NCBI RefSeq assembly: GCF_000426825.1
Contig: NZ_AUGC01000006.1
Span: forward strand, 124,001-188,000
Length of the DNA stretch: 64,000 nt
Direction: 5' to 3'
Source of the DNA: Thermonema rossianum DSM 10300
Lineage (GTDB): Bacteria; Bacteroidota; Bacteroidia; Cytophagales; Thermonemataceae
Shown piece after piece: positions 8,589 through 16,187 of the stretch; the stretch's first letter is position 1, and every line of letters begins with the position of its first letter. The notes under the pieces are model-generated. The model saw only the letters and a program-made list of their open reading frames with translations, searched no databases and was not told the DNA's origin. Made by a program: the position numbers and the translations under genes.

Positions 8589-9562
8589 GCATTGCCTTCT
8601 AATAAGCATTTTACATGGGCAATTTCTTCTTGCAGGGGCAATTGAGCAGCGAGCGCCTGCAAGTCTGCAAGCAGGCGCTGCAAACGTTGGCGGTTCTGTG
8701 CAGTGTGCGGAAACAAAGGACGGTGTGACAATTGGCGGCTCAACTTTTGCCATTGGGCATACAACACTTGACTCGATTCATCGAGGCAATGCGCGCAAAA
8801 CAAATCCCATATGTAGCGAATCGCCTGTGGGGAGGGGTGTACCAAATCTTCGGCATAAAACCGGTAATCGCGCAACTCATCTATCATAATTTCATAGGAA
8901 GGAAAATAATAAACGTTGGCATGCTGTTGTTGCCATTGCTCTACTGCTACCCGCAACAGCGACTTACTGTATTGATTTTCAACCAAGCCGTCTTTAATAT
9001 GCCGCACGGGGCTCACCGTTACAATCCATGCTTGGGCGCCCTGCCATAAGGCATATAATCCATTGAGTGCATCCATGATTTCCGGAAGACTGAGCGTGCG
9101 CTTATGAAAAAGGCTTGCCGGTTGTTTATGACAGTTGGCAACGATGGTGCGCAGTGTGCGGTGCTCGTACACGATAGAAGTGCCCAAAGTGAGCAATATC
9201 ACATCGGGTTGCCATGCCCGCAAGGCTGCTGCCGTAGATTCCAAGTTGTTCATCAATGCTTGGGCAGAAGCACCAAAAATTTTTGAATGACAGTCGTAGT
9301 GCACATACAGGTCTTCGGCTACTTGCAAGATGCCTGCTTCCCAAGCGCTGCCCTCCGCCTGCATAGCTGTGGAGTAGGTTTTGCGCAGCGAAACAGGATT
9401 AAACAAAACACCAAAAGGGTTGTTCATCACCGAAAACTTGGCATCTTTCAGCAAATTGCCCATTTCATCGGCAAAGCAGGAGCCAATGGAAAGGATGCGG
9501 TGTGCATAAGACAGCACCGGCAAACGGAGGTGCTCAAAGGAAAGAGGCGTAAACCATTTCAT
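8585..9562 (-). CDS. GSCFA domain-containing protein
   Basis: The 325-residue protein carries the name-giving GSCFA motif (LSIGSCFADEMG, about residues 26-37), a central TLGTS block, a TVSPVRHIKDG block and a late EDLVHPS motif. Together these resemble the SGNH-hydrolase fold with Ser near the N-terminus and Asp/His near the C-terminus. The GSCFA family is widespread in Bacteroidota but poorly characterised; esterase or acyl-hydrolase activity is inferred. No signal peptide is evident, so it is probably cytoplasmic. It is transcribed towards the propeller gene and divergently from the exonuclease gene. Confidence 0.9.
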   Translation of the reverse strand: MKWFTPLSFEHLRLPVLSYAHRILSIGSCFADEMGNLLKDAKFSVMNNPFGVLFNPVSLRKTYSTAMQAEGSAWEAGILQVAEDLYVHYDCHSKIFGASAQALMNNLESTAAALRAWQPDVILLTLGTSIVYEHRTLRTIVANCHKQPASLFHKRTLSLPEIMDALNGLYALWQGAQAWIVTVSPVRHIKDGLVENQYSKSLLRVAVEQWQQQHANVYYFPSYEIMIDELRDYRFYAEDLVHPSPQAIRYIWDLFCAHCLDESSQVLYAQWQKLSRQLSHRPLFPHTAQNRQRLQRLLADLQALAAQLPLQEEIAHVKCLLEGNA

Positions 9563-9613
9563 GCATCTGTTGTTTTGTAAAAGGCAATGACCGCTTCACT
9601 TGGGTAAAGTTAT

Positions 9614-9621
9614 TAACTTTG
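9614..9621 (+). promoter_or_regulatory. -7 element for the exonuclease/GIY-YIG gene
   Basis: TAACTTTG matches TAnnTTTG exactly, 18 bases before the ATG at 9640; a TTG at 9600-9602 is a possible but close -33 element. Confidence 0.6.
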
Positions 9622-9639
9622 TCTTGTTAATGATAAAAG

Positions 9640-11022
9640 ATGTTGTACGCAGTTGTTGACTTGGAGACGACGGGCAGCCGCCCCTTGCTCGATAAAATCA
9701 TAGATATAGCCATTATTGTCCACGATGGGAAGCGTGAACTGAAACGCTTCAGCAGCCTGGTAAACCCCGAAACACACATACCGCCGGCTATCAGCCGCCT
9801 CACCGGCATTACCGGTGACATGGTAAGCCAAGCCCCTCGCTTTTTTGAAATAGCCCAAAAGGTTGTAGAGCTCACCGAAGGGTGTGTTTTTGTGGCACAC
9901 AACGTGCAGTTCGATTATTCTTTTCTGAAAGCAGCATTTCAAGAGTTGGGTTATCGTTACCGCCGCCCTACCCTCTGCACTTTGCGTTTGTCGCGCCTGT
10001 TGATGCCCGAGCTACCCAAACACGGGCTGAGTGCGCTCAGCGAGCTGCTGGGCGTTCCCAACCGGGCACGCCACCGCGCTCTCGGTGATGCAGAAGTGAC
10101 CGCACGTTTACTCGAACAGCTGCTTCAAATCAGCGATGTGCAGGCCAAGCAAGCCATTGTGCAGGAAGAAATTCAGGCTGTCAGCCTGCCGCCCTATATA
10201 GACCGCCGGCAAATAGAAAACCTTCCCGAAGATGTTGGGGTATATTTCCTGAAAGGCGAAAACGGCGAAACCCTGTATGTGGGGAAAAGCCGGAATATTT
10301 ACCGGCGCGTGCTGCAGCACTTTCAAGTAAGCGAAAAACAAAGACGCCGGCTGCGTTTGAAGGAAAAAGTACATGCTGTGGAATACCGGCTTACGGGCAG
10401 CGAGCTCGTTGCCCTTTTGTTAGAAAACCACCTTATCAAGCAAATCAAACCGCCGTTCAACCGCGCACAAAGACACAAGCATTTTCAAGCTGTGCTGGCT
10501 GTGGAAATGGCAGAAGACGGATACCTGCATTTAAGCATACAAAAGACAGAAAAGCTGCGGGGTAATCCTCTGTACTTCTTTCCGAGTATAGCCAAAGGGC
10601 GGGAACTTCTTTATCAGCTGGTGAAAAAACATGAACTTTGCATGAAGCTGGCTCATTTGTACGACACCCGCCATGCCTGCTTCGACTATCAAGTGGGTTT
10701 ATGCAAAGGGGCTTGTGTGGGGGCAGAAGCAGCAGAAAGCTACAATCAGCGTGTGCGACAAGCTTTTAAACACTTGCCCGGCATAGAGCATGGCAACATG
10801 CTTATAGTCGAGCGTGGGCGTCATAGTCGCGAGCAGGCTTTCGTTTTGGTCGAAAACAGCCAATACCGGGGGTTTGGCTATGCGCCTGCCGGGCTGCCGG
10901 AAGCCGAGCTGCTTGCACAAAGACATGAGTTCCTGCAGAAGTACCCCGACTACAAAGACCATCATCATATCATTAGAAGCTACCTGAAGAAACATCCACA
11001 TACGCGTATTCTGTATTTTTAA
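9640..11022 (+). CDS. DEDDh 3'-5' exonuclease fused to GIY-YIG (UvrC/Cho-like) nuclease
   Basis: The 460-residue protein joins two nuclease domains. Residues 1-165 form a DnaQ-type exonuclease with the DEDDh set visible as D7, E9, D92, H145 and D150. Residues 195-285 form a GIY-YIG domain (GVYFLKGENGETLYVGKSRN, then the conserved Glu in LLLENHLIKQ near residue 263) as in the 5' incision half of UvrC and in Cho. The remaining C-terminal part includes a Cys-containing segment (DTRHACFDYQVGLCKGAC), also seen in UvrC-like proteins. Such fusions are known in several phyla and probably act in DNA repair; the exact role is not established. The gene is a single unit with its own promoter. Confidence 0.92.
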   Translation: MLYAVVDLETTGSRPLLDKIIDIAIIVHDGKRELKRFSSLVNPETHIPPAISRLTGITGDMVSQAPRFFEIAQKVVELTEGCVFVAHNVQFDYSFLKAAFQELGYRYRRPTLCTLRLSRLLMPELPKHGLSALSELLGVPNRARHRALGDAEVTARLLEQLLQISDVQAKQAIVQEEIQAVSLPPYIDRRQIENLPEDVGVYFLKGENGETLYVGKSRNIYRRVLQHFQVSEKQRRRLRLKEKVHAVEYRLTGSELVALLLENHLIKQIKPPFNRAQRHKHFQAVLAVEMAEDGYLHLSIQKTEKLRGNPLYFFPSIAKGRELLYQLVKKHELCMKLAHLYDTRHACFDYQVGLCKGACVGAEAAESYNQRVRQAFKHLPGIEHGNMLIVERGRHSREQAFVLVENSQYRGFGYAPAGLPEAELLAQRHEFLQKYPDYKDHHHIIRSYLKKHPHTRILYF

Positions 11023-11063
11023 ATGCCGCACAGTCTGCCATTCAAACAGCATGAAGAGTAGCT

Positions 11064-11212
11064 TGTCATCTCGAATGAGCGAAGCACGGCTTGTCATTTC
11101 GAACCGAACGCAGTGAGATGAGCAATCTCAAACTCATCAAGCCACGTCACAAGAAGCAAAAAGAGATTTCTCGCTTACGCTCGAAATGACAAAGTAGGAT
11201 GCTCGAAATGAC
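11064..11212. repeat. Inverted-repeat element, locus A
   Basis: This is one copy of an interspersed element. The left arm (11093-11129) starts GTCATTTCGA and the right arm (11162-11190) ends CTCGAAATGAC; they are imperfect inverted repeats around a spacer of about 32 bases. Fragments of the ends recur at 11064-11083 and 11201-11212. It fills most of the 345-base gap between the exonuclease gene and the DoxX-like gene, where I see no reading frame of interest. Related copies lie at about 25.45 kb and 34.6-34.9 kb. Confidence 0.75.
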
Positions 11213-11367
11213 AAAAAGAGGGGGCAAAATGACAAAAGAAAAGCACGAACAGATAAAAAACGTGAGCACAATGACAAGCATACAAAATACTTCCGGTTAA
11301 CACCCAAGCAAGCATTTTTTTATTTTTCACTAACTTTCATTGGCATTCACCAAAAAAGACACGCAAA

Positions 11368-11775
11368 ATGGAAACACTTATTCACTCCTTACTTTTGCTC
11401 CGCTTGTTAGGCGCTTTATTTTTTGCCATTCTATTCCTTCAGTCAGGGCTTGACAAAGTCTTTGACTGGAAGGGCAATCTAAGCTGGCTCAAAGGGCACT
11501 TTGCCCAAAGCCCGCTCAAAGGCATAGTTCCCCTGCTACTGGGTGTGCTGACACTCATGGAAGTAGCCTCGGGCGTGGTGTCGGCAGTGGGCGCTGCCTT
11601 CATTGTATTTGCCGGCAACACCACTGTTGCTTTTTGGGGCGTGCTGCTCTCGGCACTTAGCTTGTTGATGCTTTTCTTTGGTCAACGCATGGCAAAAGAT
11701 TATGCCGGTGCTGCCTCTTTGGTGCCCTATTTCCTCACTGCACTTTTTGTACTTTTCCTGTTTCTGCATAACTAA
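11368..11775 (+). CDS. DoxX-like membrane protein
   Basis: The 135-residue product has four predicted membrane helices (about 7-27, 48-68, 72-100, 112-132) and an early GLDKVFDW motif typical of the DoxX/DoxX-like superfamily of small membrane proteins. Members have been linked to quinone- or thiol-related redox functions, but no function can be assigned from sequence. A near-consensus -7 element (TAACTTTC, 11331-11338) precedes it, and a strong terminator follows, so it is probably monocistronic. Confidence 0.75.
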   Translation: METLIHSLLLLRLLGALFFAILFLQSGLDKVFDWKGNLSWLKGHFAQSPLKGIVPLLLGVLTLMEVASGVVSAVGAAFIVFAGNTTVAFWGVLLSALSLLMLFFGQRMAKDYAGAASLVPYFLTALFVLFLFLHN

Positions 11776-11780
11776 TTCCC

Positions 11781-11826
11781 CAAGCGAAGGGAATATGTTG
11801 CTTTTTTCCCTTCGCTTGCTTTTTTG
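11781..11826 (+). terminator. Intrinsic terminator after the DoxX-like gene
   Basis: Perfect 13-base arms (11781-11793 and 11806-11818) are followed on the plus strand by CTTTTTTG. It separates this gene from the convergent ftsI. Confidence 0.85.
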
Positions 11827-11840
11827 AGAAGTCTCAATTT

Positions 11841-13967
11841 TCAGGGGTGCTCCAAGTATAAGGTGACAGGTTGACCGCGCTTAATGGGCCTTCCGGGCTC
11901 GATGCTTTGCCGCAATACCTTGCCTTTGCCCTTCACCCAAACGTTCAGCCCTCTGTTTTCCAATATAAAAAGAGCATCGCGCAAGCTCATGCCTCGCACA
12001 TCGGGCATATTGTCGTCATCGAGCAACAGGGGCTTCCAAACCACCGTGCTATCGGGCGCCGTGGAAGAGAATACCCAACTGCGCTCATCTACCCCCTCCC
12101 ATTTTTTTTGCGGAATATCCAACTCTTCAAAAATACGTTGTAAGTCAGCAGCTTTCCCTACCTCATTATAAGGTATTTGTTTGGGCGAAACTGCCTTCCG
12201 GGTAATGACCTTGTCTTCGTGGATGCTCAAATCCATGCTATAGATTTCATCGGCGATTTTGCGAAAAACGGGAGCAGCCACTTCGCCACCATATTGCAAA
12301 TTGCGCCTTGGGTTGTCTATCACTACAATACAGCTGTATTTGGGGTTATCGGCAGGGAAGTAACCCGCAAAAGCAGTATGATACTCTTTGATATATTGCC
12401 CATCCTTGAATTTTTGAGAAGTACTGGTTTTGCCGGCTATCTTGTATTGTTTGCTTTTGATGTTCCGGGCTGTGCCACGTTCTACCACACCTTCAAGCAA
12501 AAGACGGGCTTTTTGCAAGGTTTGTGGCGAACAGATGCGCTCACGCAAGAGTACCGGCTCATAATCGACCACCACACGCCCCTCTTTGTCTCTTATTTCG
12601 TCCACGATGAAAGGCTGCACCATCTTGCCGTTGTTTGCCACCGCATTATAGAAAGTAAGCAATTGCAAAGGCGAAACCACTGTTTCATAACCAATGGCTA
12701 TCCAAGGCAATGACAGGCGGCTCCAAGTGGGGTCGTTCGTATTTTTGATATACGGCTTTACTTCGCCCACCAACTGAAAATCAAGGGGAGTACTTAGCCC
12801 AAATTGATGCAAATAGTTGATAAAACGCTGTGGATTGGCTTTGAAGTGCTCATACACCATGCGGGCAATGCCAATGCTCGAAGAGTATTCAAAGGCTTGC
12901 TGCAAGGTGATGGTGCCGTAACCGTCAGGCTTGGGGTCACGCAGCACCACATCCCAGAAGCGGTATTTGCCATCACCGGTTTCTACCGGCGCGTTTAGCG
13001 AAAGCTGTGGGTTGTCTTCAAAAAGCGCCATCACGGAAGCCAGCTTAAATACAGAGCCGGGGTCGGCACTGCCCTTGCTGCCAATGGCATAATTATAGTT
13101 CTCGGCATAGCGGGCACTATCCACACGCCCCAAGTTCACCATGGCTTTGATAGCGCCCGTTTTCACATCCATCACCACCACACAGCCAAAGTCTGCATCG
13201 TTTTCTACCAGTGCTTTTAAAAGCGCATGGTGTGCCACATCTTGTATGTTCACGTCCAGTGTGGTATATACATCCATGCCGTCTTGCGGCTCTATGAAAG
13301 AACCATCATGAAAAGGTACCCAACGGTTCCCTACCGAGCGTCTGTAAACTGCCTGCCCGGGCTTGCCTCGAAGGTATTTGTCGAAGCTTAGTTCAATCCC
13401 TACGACACCACGCCCTTCATTATTCACATAACCGATGGTCCGGCGTGCCAAGGTGTGGAATGGGTTGAAGCGGCGTGTTTCCTGCTCGAAAATAATGCCC
13501 CCTTTCAAGCGCCCTTTTCGGAAGATGGGCCAGGCAGCAATCTTTTGCATGTCGCTGTGGTCCACCGCTTTCCTTCCCAAGGGCACATAACGACGCCCCT
13601 GCCGGCGGGCATTCACGAAGAAGTGCTTATACTCTTGTGGGGTGCGATCCCTGAAAAAGTGGGCGGCATACCAAGCCAACGAGTCGATGCCCGCCTTGAA
13701 AGTAGCTTCATCCGGCGCCACGGGGTCAAAAGCCACTTTGTAGAAAGGCAAGGAAGTAGCCAGCAGACGCTCGTCATCGGCCAGAATATTGCCCCGCAGG
13801 GCAGGAATGGGCTGCAAACGTACATCGCGCCGTTCGGCTTTTTGGCGCCAATAGTCGCCCTCCACGAATTGTATGTACACGATACGTGCCACAATGGCCA
13901 AAGCCACTGCCGCTACCAATAAAAAAGAGAGCCGGACACGTAAAAGTATAGACTGCTTGATATTCAA
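11841..13967 (-). CDS. ftsI: Class B penicillin-binding protein with PASTA domain (FtsI-like)
   Basis: The 708-residue peptidoglycan transpeptidase has an N-terminal membrane anchor (about 10-32), a PBP dimerisation domain, a transpeptidase domain and a C-terminal PASTA domain (about 650-708). The active-site Ser is S305 in SVFK. The second motif reads S362-S363-S364 where the family usually has SxN, and the third reads K513-T514-S515 where KTG or KSG is usual. Position between rsmH/ftsL-like and a terminator identifies it as the septal enzyme of the division-wall cluster. It would cross-link septal peptidoglycan in the periplasm. Confidence 0.93.
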   Translation of the reverse strand: MNIKQSILLRVRLSFLLVAAVALAIVARIVYIQFVEGDYWRQKAERRDVRLQPIPALRGNILADDERLLATSLPFYKVAFDPVAPDEATFKAGIDSLAWYAAHFFRDRTPQEYKHFFVNARRQGRRYVPLGRKAVDHSDMQKIAAWPIFRKGRLKGGIIFEQETRRFNPFHTLARRTIGYVNNEGRGVVGIELSFDKYLRGKPGQAVYRRSVGNRWVPFHDGSFIEPQDGMDVYTTLDVNIQDVAHHALLKALVENDADFGCVVVMDVKTGAIKAMVNLGRVDSARYAENYNYAIGSKGSADPGSVFKLASVMALFEDNPQLSLNAPVETGDGKYRFWDVVLRDPKPDGYGTITLQQAFEYSSSIGIARMVYEHFKANPQRFINYLHQFGLSTPLDFQLVGEVKPYIKNTNDPTWSRLSLPWIAIGYETVVSPLQLLTFYNAVANNGKMVQPFIVDEIRDKEGRVVVDYEPVLLRERICSPQTLQKARLLLEGVVERGTARNIKSKQYKIAGKTSTSQKFKDGQYIKEYHTAFAGYFPADNPKYSCIVVIDNPRRNLQYGGEVAAPVFRKIADEIYSMDLSIHEDKVITRKAVSPKQIPYNEVGKAADLQRIFEELDIPQKKWEGVDERSWVFSSTAPDSTVVWKPLLLDDDNMPDVRGMSLRDALFILENRGLNVWVKGKGKVLRQSIEPGRPIKRGQPVTLYLEHP

Positions 13968-13979
13968 GGCTTTTCCCGT

Positions 13980-14354
13980 TTACTCTTCCAAACGAATCAC
14001 ATAAGGTGGCTTGTGCCCACTTTCCAAGCCCAGCTTTTGAGCTTTTTTCTTTACTGCCGACTGCCGGGTCAGTCCCATATAGTCAGCCTTACGGGTAGTG
14101 TATTCTGTGCGTAAATTGTTCACTTCCTTGCGTAATTGCATTAAACGGTGCTGGCTGCGCTCGGCGTAGTGTCTGTTGGCAATATAAACAATTGCCAACA
14201 AGGCTGAAAAAAGCAGATAAGGCACCACATTTTTCCGGTGCTTTTCATCCAATAAGAAGTCGAAATTCAAAACCTTGTCTATCCAATGAAAAACGCCTCC
14301 CGGGCGCTTGCGCTCGCCTTGAACAGGTGGTTTTTTATAAGTGTTTTCAGCCAT
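13980..14354 (-). CDS. FtsL-like cell division protein
   Basis: The 124-residue protein starts at the ATG at 14354 (the longer frame to 14405 has an implausible N-terminus). It has a basic cytoplasmic segment, one membrane helix (about 57-73) and a periplasmic coiled coil, the FtsL/FtsB architecture. Its location between rsmH and ftsI matches ftsL in most division-wall clusters. FtsL-type proteins bridge FtsB/FtsQ and activate FtsWI; sequence conservation is low, so the call rests mainly on architecture and position. It lies 12 bases before ftsI. Confidence 0.85.
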   Translation of the reverse strand: MAENTYKKPPVQGERKRPGGVFHWIDKVLNFDFLLDEKHRKNVVPYLLFSALLAIVYIANRHYAERSQHRLMQLRKEVNNLRTEYTTRKADYMGLTRQSAVKKKAQKLGLESGHKPPYVIRLEE

Positions 14355-14425
14355 AACCGTCGCATTACTGCATTTAAAGATGCACAGAAAGCCCGTAAAA
14401 AACAACTTTACACCTAAACCATCGC

Positions 14426-15349
14426 CTACCTGATCCGCCCGGCTACACGTAATTTGGCACTACGTGCCCGTGGGTTGCGCGCTATTTCTTCTTCGGTAGG
14501 TATTAGGGCTTTGCGTGTAATGGGTTGTAAGGGAGTTAAGACATTTCCGTACAAATCGCGCGGTGGTTCTTCGCCCCGGAAGCTGCCCGTGGCAAAGAAG
14601 TTTTTCACCAGGCGGTCTTCCAATGAATGATAAGAGATGACGACCATGCGCCCTCCCGGATTTAAATAGGTGGCCGCCTGTTCAAGCATCTCGCGCAGGG
14701 CGCCCATCTCGTCGTTTACTTCTATGCGCAGGGCTTGGTACACTTTTGCAAAGTATTGATGTGCTTTTTGGCGGGAGGCATGTTTTTCTATGACAGCATT
14801 CAGGTCGGCCACTTTCTGCAAAGGGCGCACAGAGCGGGCAGCCACAATGGCCTTGGCAAGTGTGCGGGCATTTTTTACTTCGCCATACCACCCCAGCACG
14901 CGCTGCAGCTCTTCGGCGCCATAGGTATTCAGTATGTCGGCAGCAGTAAGGGGGGCTTGCCGGTTCATGCGCATATCCAGCGGCTCTTGCGGAAAGCGAA
15001 AAGAGAAGCCGCGCTCGGGGGTGTCGAACTGATGCGAAGAGACGCCCAGGTCTGCCAAAATGAAATCCACGCCTTCTTTGCCCTGCGCCTGAAGAAATTG
15101 CCCAAAAAAACGAAAGTTGGCCTGGAAGAAATGAAAACGGGGGTCGGTAATTTGCTTGGCTTGACGGGCAGCGTCGCTGTCTTGGTCAAAGCCCCACAAC
15201 ACAGCTTGCGGCGGCATGTTTTGCAAAATAGCCCGGCTGTGCCCTCCACCTCCGAAGGTCAGGTCCAACAACAACAGCGGCTTGTCTGCTTCCTTGGGCA
15301 CAAAGTCCAACACTTCTTTTAACATCACCGGTTCGTGGTAATTGCTCAT
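14426..15349 (-). CDS. rsmH: 16S rRNA (cytosine-1402 N4)-methyltransferase
   Basis: The 307-residue protein (formerly MraW) has the SAM-binding LTFGGGGHSRAIL motif near residue 30, the LADLGVSSHQFD block and the C-terminal VISYHSLEDRLVK and NPRARSAKLR motifs. It methylates C1402 in the ribosomal P site. It is the first gene of a rsmH-ftsL-ftsI unit with a good promoter. mraZ, often found just upstream, is absent; the next gene upstream belongs to another operon and ends in a terminator. Confidence 0.97.
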   Translation of the reverse strand: MSNYHEPVMLKEVLDFVPKEADKPLLLLDLTFGGGGHSRAILQNMPPQAVLWGFDQDSDAARQAKQITDPRFHFFQANFRFFGQFLQAQGKEGVDFILADLGVSSHQFDTPERGFSFRFPQEPLDMRMNRQAPLTAADILNTYGAEELQRVLGWYGEVKNARTLAKAIVAARSVRPLQKVADLNAVIEKHASRQKAHQYFAKVYQALRIEVNDEMGALREMLEQAATYLNPGGRMVVISYHSLEDRLVKNFFATGSFRGEEPPRDLYGNVLTPLQPITRKALIPTEEEIARNPRARSAKLRVAGRIR

Positions 15350-15367
15350 AATGTCACCTTTTTTCTA

Positions 15368-15375
15368 CAAAGATA
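15368..15375 (-). promoter_or_regulatory. -7 element for rsmH-ftsL-ftsI
   Basis: TATCTTTG on the minus strand is an exact match, with a TTTTTG about 15 bases upstream as a possible -33. It sits directly downstream of the preceding operon's terminator. Confidence 0.65.
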
Positions 15376-15400
15376 CGGAAGGTATGGCTACAAAAAGCAA

Positions 15401-15420
15401 AAGCCCCCGCTTGGGGGCTT
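15401..15420 (-). terminator. Terminator of the SusCD-protease operon
   Basis: AAGCCCCC and GGGGGCTT pair around a four-base loop; on the minus strand TTTTGCTTTTTG follows. Confidence 0.85.
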
Positions 15421-15447
15421 GCAATGATACATATAATACCTTTACGA

Positions 15448-16131
15448 CTACATTGATTCTATTGCAGCAAAGAGTCGAATGACTTCCTCTTCTTTTTTCA
15501 GTTTCATCTTATTTTTTGCTACAAAAGCTTCTGCTTCTTTACTATTCAGGGTTTTCAGTATGTCTTTTTTGTTAAGGCGTACTGCATGCATTTTACCATC
15601 TTTATAAATATAGTATCGCTTCTTGCGAATAAAAGATGTTTCATTCACGGCCGAGCCGTAGGTAGGAGCATTTTCAAATAACTCTACTTTTGTGCGGTAG
15701 AGGAAAGCGCCTTTTTTGCCCTCATAGAGCACCCGGTAAAAAGCAGATGAATTATTGCCATCTACCTCCGGATAGCCATTTTTATAAACATAGGGCTTTG
15801 CTTCCATATCCGATGACTCCGGCACATAAATAACAAACCCCTTAATGGTCGTTGGGTTCAGACGAAAGCTCTTGCCTTCTTTCAATAAAATCACCTCATC
15901 CGCATATTCATCATAACGCAACTTAACGTTTTTGAGGTGTTGCTCGCCTTCTGCCCAGATCTCTCCCTCAAGCCAGGCATCTACCAACCATGGGCTTCCC
16001 TTTACATTGGGATACCTGTTTTCCTTGACAGGGGTGCCATCAAAGGCTGTCACGTTTGAAATTTGTGCATAGCTGCTAACAGCAGCAAATACAAGTAGGG
16101 TAGTTGAAATAAATTGAAGTAATCGTAACAT
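15448..16131 (-). CDS. Secreted protein of unknown function
   Basis: The 227-residue product starts at the ATG at 16131, which gives a clear signal peptide (about 1-21, ending SSYAQ); the longer frame to 16170 would put 13 odd residues in front. The mature part is a predicted beta-rich domain (many Tyr/Phe strands) ending in a Lys/Glu-rich helix. I do not recognise the family. It lies 56 bases behind the S8 protease gene on the same strand and ahead of a terminator, so it is likely the last gene of the SusCD-protease operon and may be an envelope accessory of it. Confidence 0.8.
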   Translation of the reverse strand: MLRLLQFISTTLLVFAAVSSYAQISNVTAFDGTPVKENRYPNVKGSPWLVDAWLEGEIWAEGEQHLKNVKLRYDEYADEVILLKEGKSFRLNPTTIKGFVIYVPESSDMEAKPYVYKNGYPEVDGNNSSAFYRVLYEGKKGAFLYRTKVELFENAPTYGSAVNETSFIRKKRYYIYKDGKMHAVRLNKKDILKTLNSKEAEAFVAKNKMKLKKEEEVIRLFAAIESM

Positions 16132-16187
16132 AAGAAATTGAAATTTTAACAGTTTAACTTCTTCAATCAAACGGAAAATATTGAAAT

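Noticed and set aside
11023-11367. Small coding gene or insertion sequence in the gap
   Set aside because: The gap is made of the inverted-repeat element and AT-rich sequence; no transposase-like frame is present.
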